Origin: a virus
Strand: one strand, 5' to 3'
IMG/VR virus record: IMGVR_UViG_3300031578_002305
Coordinates: 1-23,600 of that record
DNA length: 23,600 nucleotides
Shown here: positions 22,442 through 23,600 of the stretch, one piece after another
Layout: each line of letters starts with the position of its first letter
Numbering within the stretch: position 1 is the first letter of the stretch
Notes under the pieces: generated by a model
What the model was told of the DNA's origin: nothing
Databases searched by the model: none
The model's input: the letters and a program-made list of their open reading frames with translations, nothing else
Position numbers and translations under genes: made by a program

Positions 22442-23600
22442 TACTGCCCCTCCCCTCTTGTGCGATCGGTCTCGGAGAGCTGGGTTGTCGTGTCATTCGC
22501 TTCATTGCGCTCGTCCACACCTGAACTAGTATTGGCATCGAGGTCAGGAGCACCACGCGCCTGTGCGCGCTTCATATCTGCTTCCTTCATCTGAGCAGTC
22601 ACAATACGTGCTGCGCGCCTAGCATGATCCTCAGCGGCACGCTCCGATTCACCCTCCGGGTAGCCACGCAATTCACTGGCAAGTTTGTCACCAACGAAAC
22701 CTGACTCGTGGTCTGAGCGAATGATGAGCGGATCAGTGACGATGACGATAGCACTCTCAATCTCGGAGTGCATCTTCTGAAGCTCTTCCAGAGAGACCTT
22801 GTGGCCTTGCATGATGCTGATAATGTCTTTAGTCGTCTGCTTCTGGAAGGTTTTACTGGGGACAGTAGGGAGGATATCCCGAAGCTCAGAGGCTTCCTTC
22901 CGGCGGTCCTCATCAGTCCGCATGTCATAGTTGTCAGGATACTTGACAGTGACTTCACCGCCTTTAGCATTCTCATACCAAGACCAGATACGTCCGACGT
23001 TGCGCTCACCGAACTCACATTCGAGTCCGATGTTAGCCAACCCGCCTTCGACACTGAGGCCGGGGGCACTTTGAGACTTGGTGTTAGCCAGGTTCAAGCT
23101 GACAAGTTCACGGATGTCTTTCTTCATCTTCTCTTGAAGCTGCATACTCGCGATCAGTGGCTCAGACGAGGGGTGAATGAATTGAGGACGATCAACGCCC
23201 ATTGGGTAGCGACGGCCTTGGCTGACACCAGTCTTCTGCTGGCGAGCATTAGCCGAGGTTGCCTCTTGCGCCGTTCCATCACCATTGATTACATCGGCTT
23301 GCCGAAGGTTCGGTAGCTCTGAACCAGGACTAAATTGCTCAGTGTAGAAGGGAAAGTTACTCTTCAGAGCGTAGTTCACATCGCTACTGGCTAGATTAAG
23401 CAGCGAGATCTGGTAGTCAGCGATGTCCGTCATCAACGAAGTGTCTAGCTCCATGAGCACGAACGGGATCTCCGGGATGTCAATGAGCATTGGCTCCTCG
23501 AGCATCGTCAGGGGAGAGTTCGCACTTCTGTTGACCACGAGATTAGCAGAACCAAGCCCTGGTCCACGCTGGCTAAGGCCGAAGCGACTCAGCTCCACCT
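22441..23600 (-). CDS. Portal protein, C-terminal part (partial)
   Basis: The frame is open through the right window edge, so this is the last 386 or so codons of a longer gene; a GTG at 23598 is probably internal. Visible portal-like features are the helical stretch LMTDIADYQISLLNLASSDVNYAL and a crown/stem region with GGLANIGLECEFGERNVGRIWSWYEN. They continue with TVKYPDNYDMRTDEDRRKEASELRDILPTVPSKTFQKQTTKDI, noted as KYPDNYD, DEDRRKEA and LPTVPSKT, and with VTDPLIIRSDHESGFVGDKLASELRGYPEGE. A charged, disordered tail (about the last 50 residues) ends TDRTRGEGQ. The portal forms the dodecameric DNA gate at one capsid vertex and is placed first in the head cluster, next to the connector, as in most siphophages. 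Confidence 0.9.
   Translation of the reverse strand, partial: VELSRFGLSQRGPGLGSANLVVNRSANSPLTMLEEPMLIDIPEIPFVLMELDTSLMTDIADYQISLLNLASSDVNYALKSNFPFYTEQFSPGSELPNLRQADVINGDGTAQEATSANARQQKTGVSQGRRYPMGVDRPQFIHPSSEPLIASMQLQEKMKKDIRELVSLNLANTKSQSAPGLSVEGGLANIGLECEFGERNVGRIWSWYENAKGGEVTVKYPDNYDMRTDEDRRKEASELRDILPTVPSKTFQKQTTKDIISIMQGHKVSLEELQKMHSEIESAIVIVTDPLIIRSDHESGFVGDKLASELRGYPEGESERAAEDHARRAARIVTAQMKEADMKRAQARGAPDLDANTSSGVDERNEANDTTTQLSETDRTRGEGQ

Overview
The window is a virion-structure module of a tailed double-stranded DNA phage (Caudoviricetes) or prophage. Every gene I can support lies on the minus strand, so it reads from 23600 down to 1. A long tape-measure gene with no sheath, baseplate-wedge or other contractile-tail gene indicates a siphovirus, with a predicted tail of about 0.3 micrometre if the usual 0.15 nm per tape-measure residue holds. 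Base composition looks balanced. Nothing in the sequence identifies the host. No tRNA, integrase, insertion sequence, CRISPR array or attachment site was seen.

Head region (23600 to 17966): the C-terminal part of a portal protein (cut by the window edge), a DnaT-like head-tail connector, two small single-span membrane proteins, a scaffolding protein, a P22-type major capsid protein, a stem-loop, a putative head-closure (stopper) protein and a putative tail terminator. Tail region (17949 to 9776): tail tube protein, a tail assembly chaperone with a T TTT TTA slippery site giving a -1 frameshift product (lambda gpG/gpGT logic), a structural protein of unknown role, and a 2104-residue TP901-type tape measure with tandem repeats.

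Tail-tip and adsorption region (9754 to 1): a small minor tail protein, a trimeric fibre with YadA-like beta-roll repeats, an unknown 120-residue protein, a PAPS-dependent sulfotransferase, a 768-residue LamG protein whose lectin fold is interrupted by a duplicated 104-residue domain, a small distal tail protein, a 955-residue tail-tip protein and the start of a Gly/Pro-rich protein. Most neighbouring genes overlap by 1 to 4 bases (TAATG, TGATG or ATGA) or are a few bases apart, so the block is probably one translationally coupled late operon. No clear promoter is visible.

Points most worth a second look are: a shared N-terminal peptide (MQF..LMA.IRVPVFA) in coat and tail tube proteins and, more weakly, scaffold, preserved as protein despite synonymous drift; the sulfotransferase translationally coupled to adsorption genes; the domain-in-loop architecture of the LamG protein; a duplicated motif flanking a Gly/Ala-rich insertion in the coat protein; and inverted repeats placed just behind both the coat and tube genes. 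The only stretches without a gene are short junctions of at most about 65 bases.
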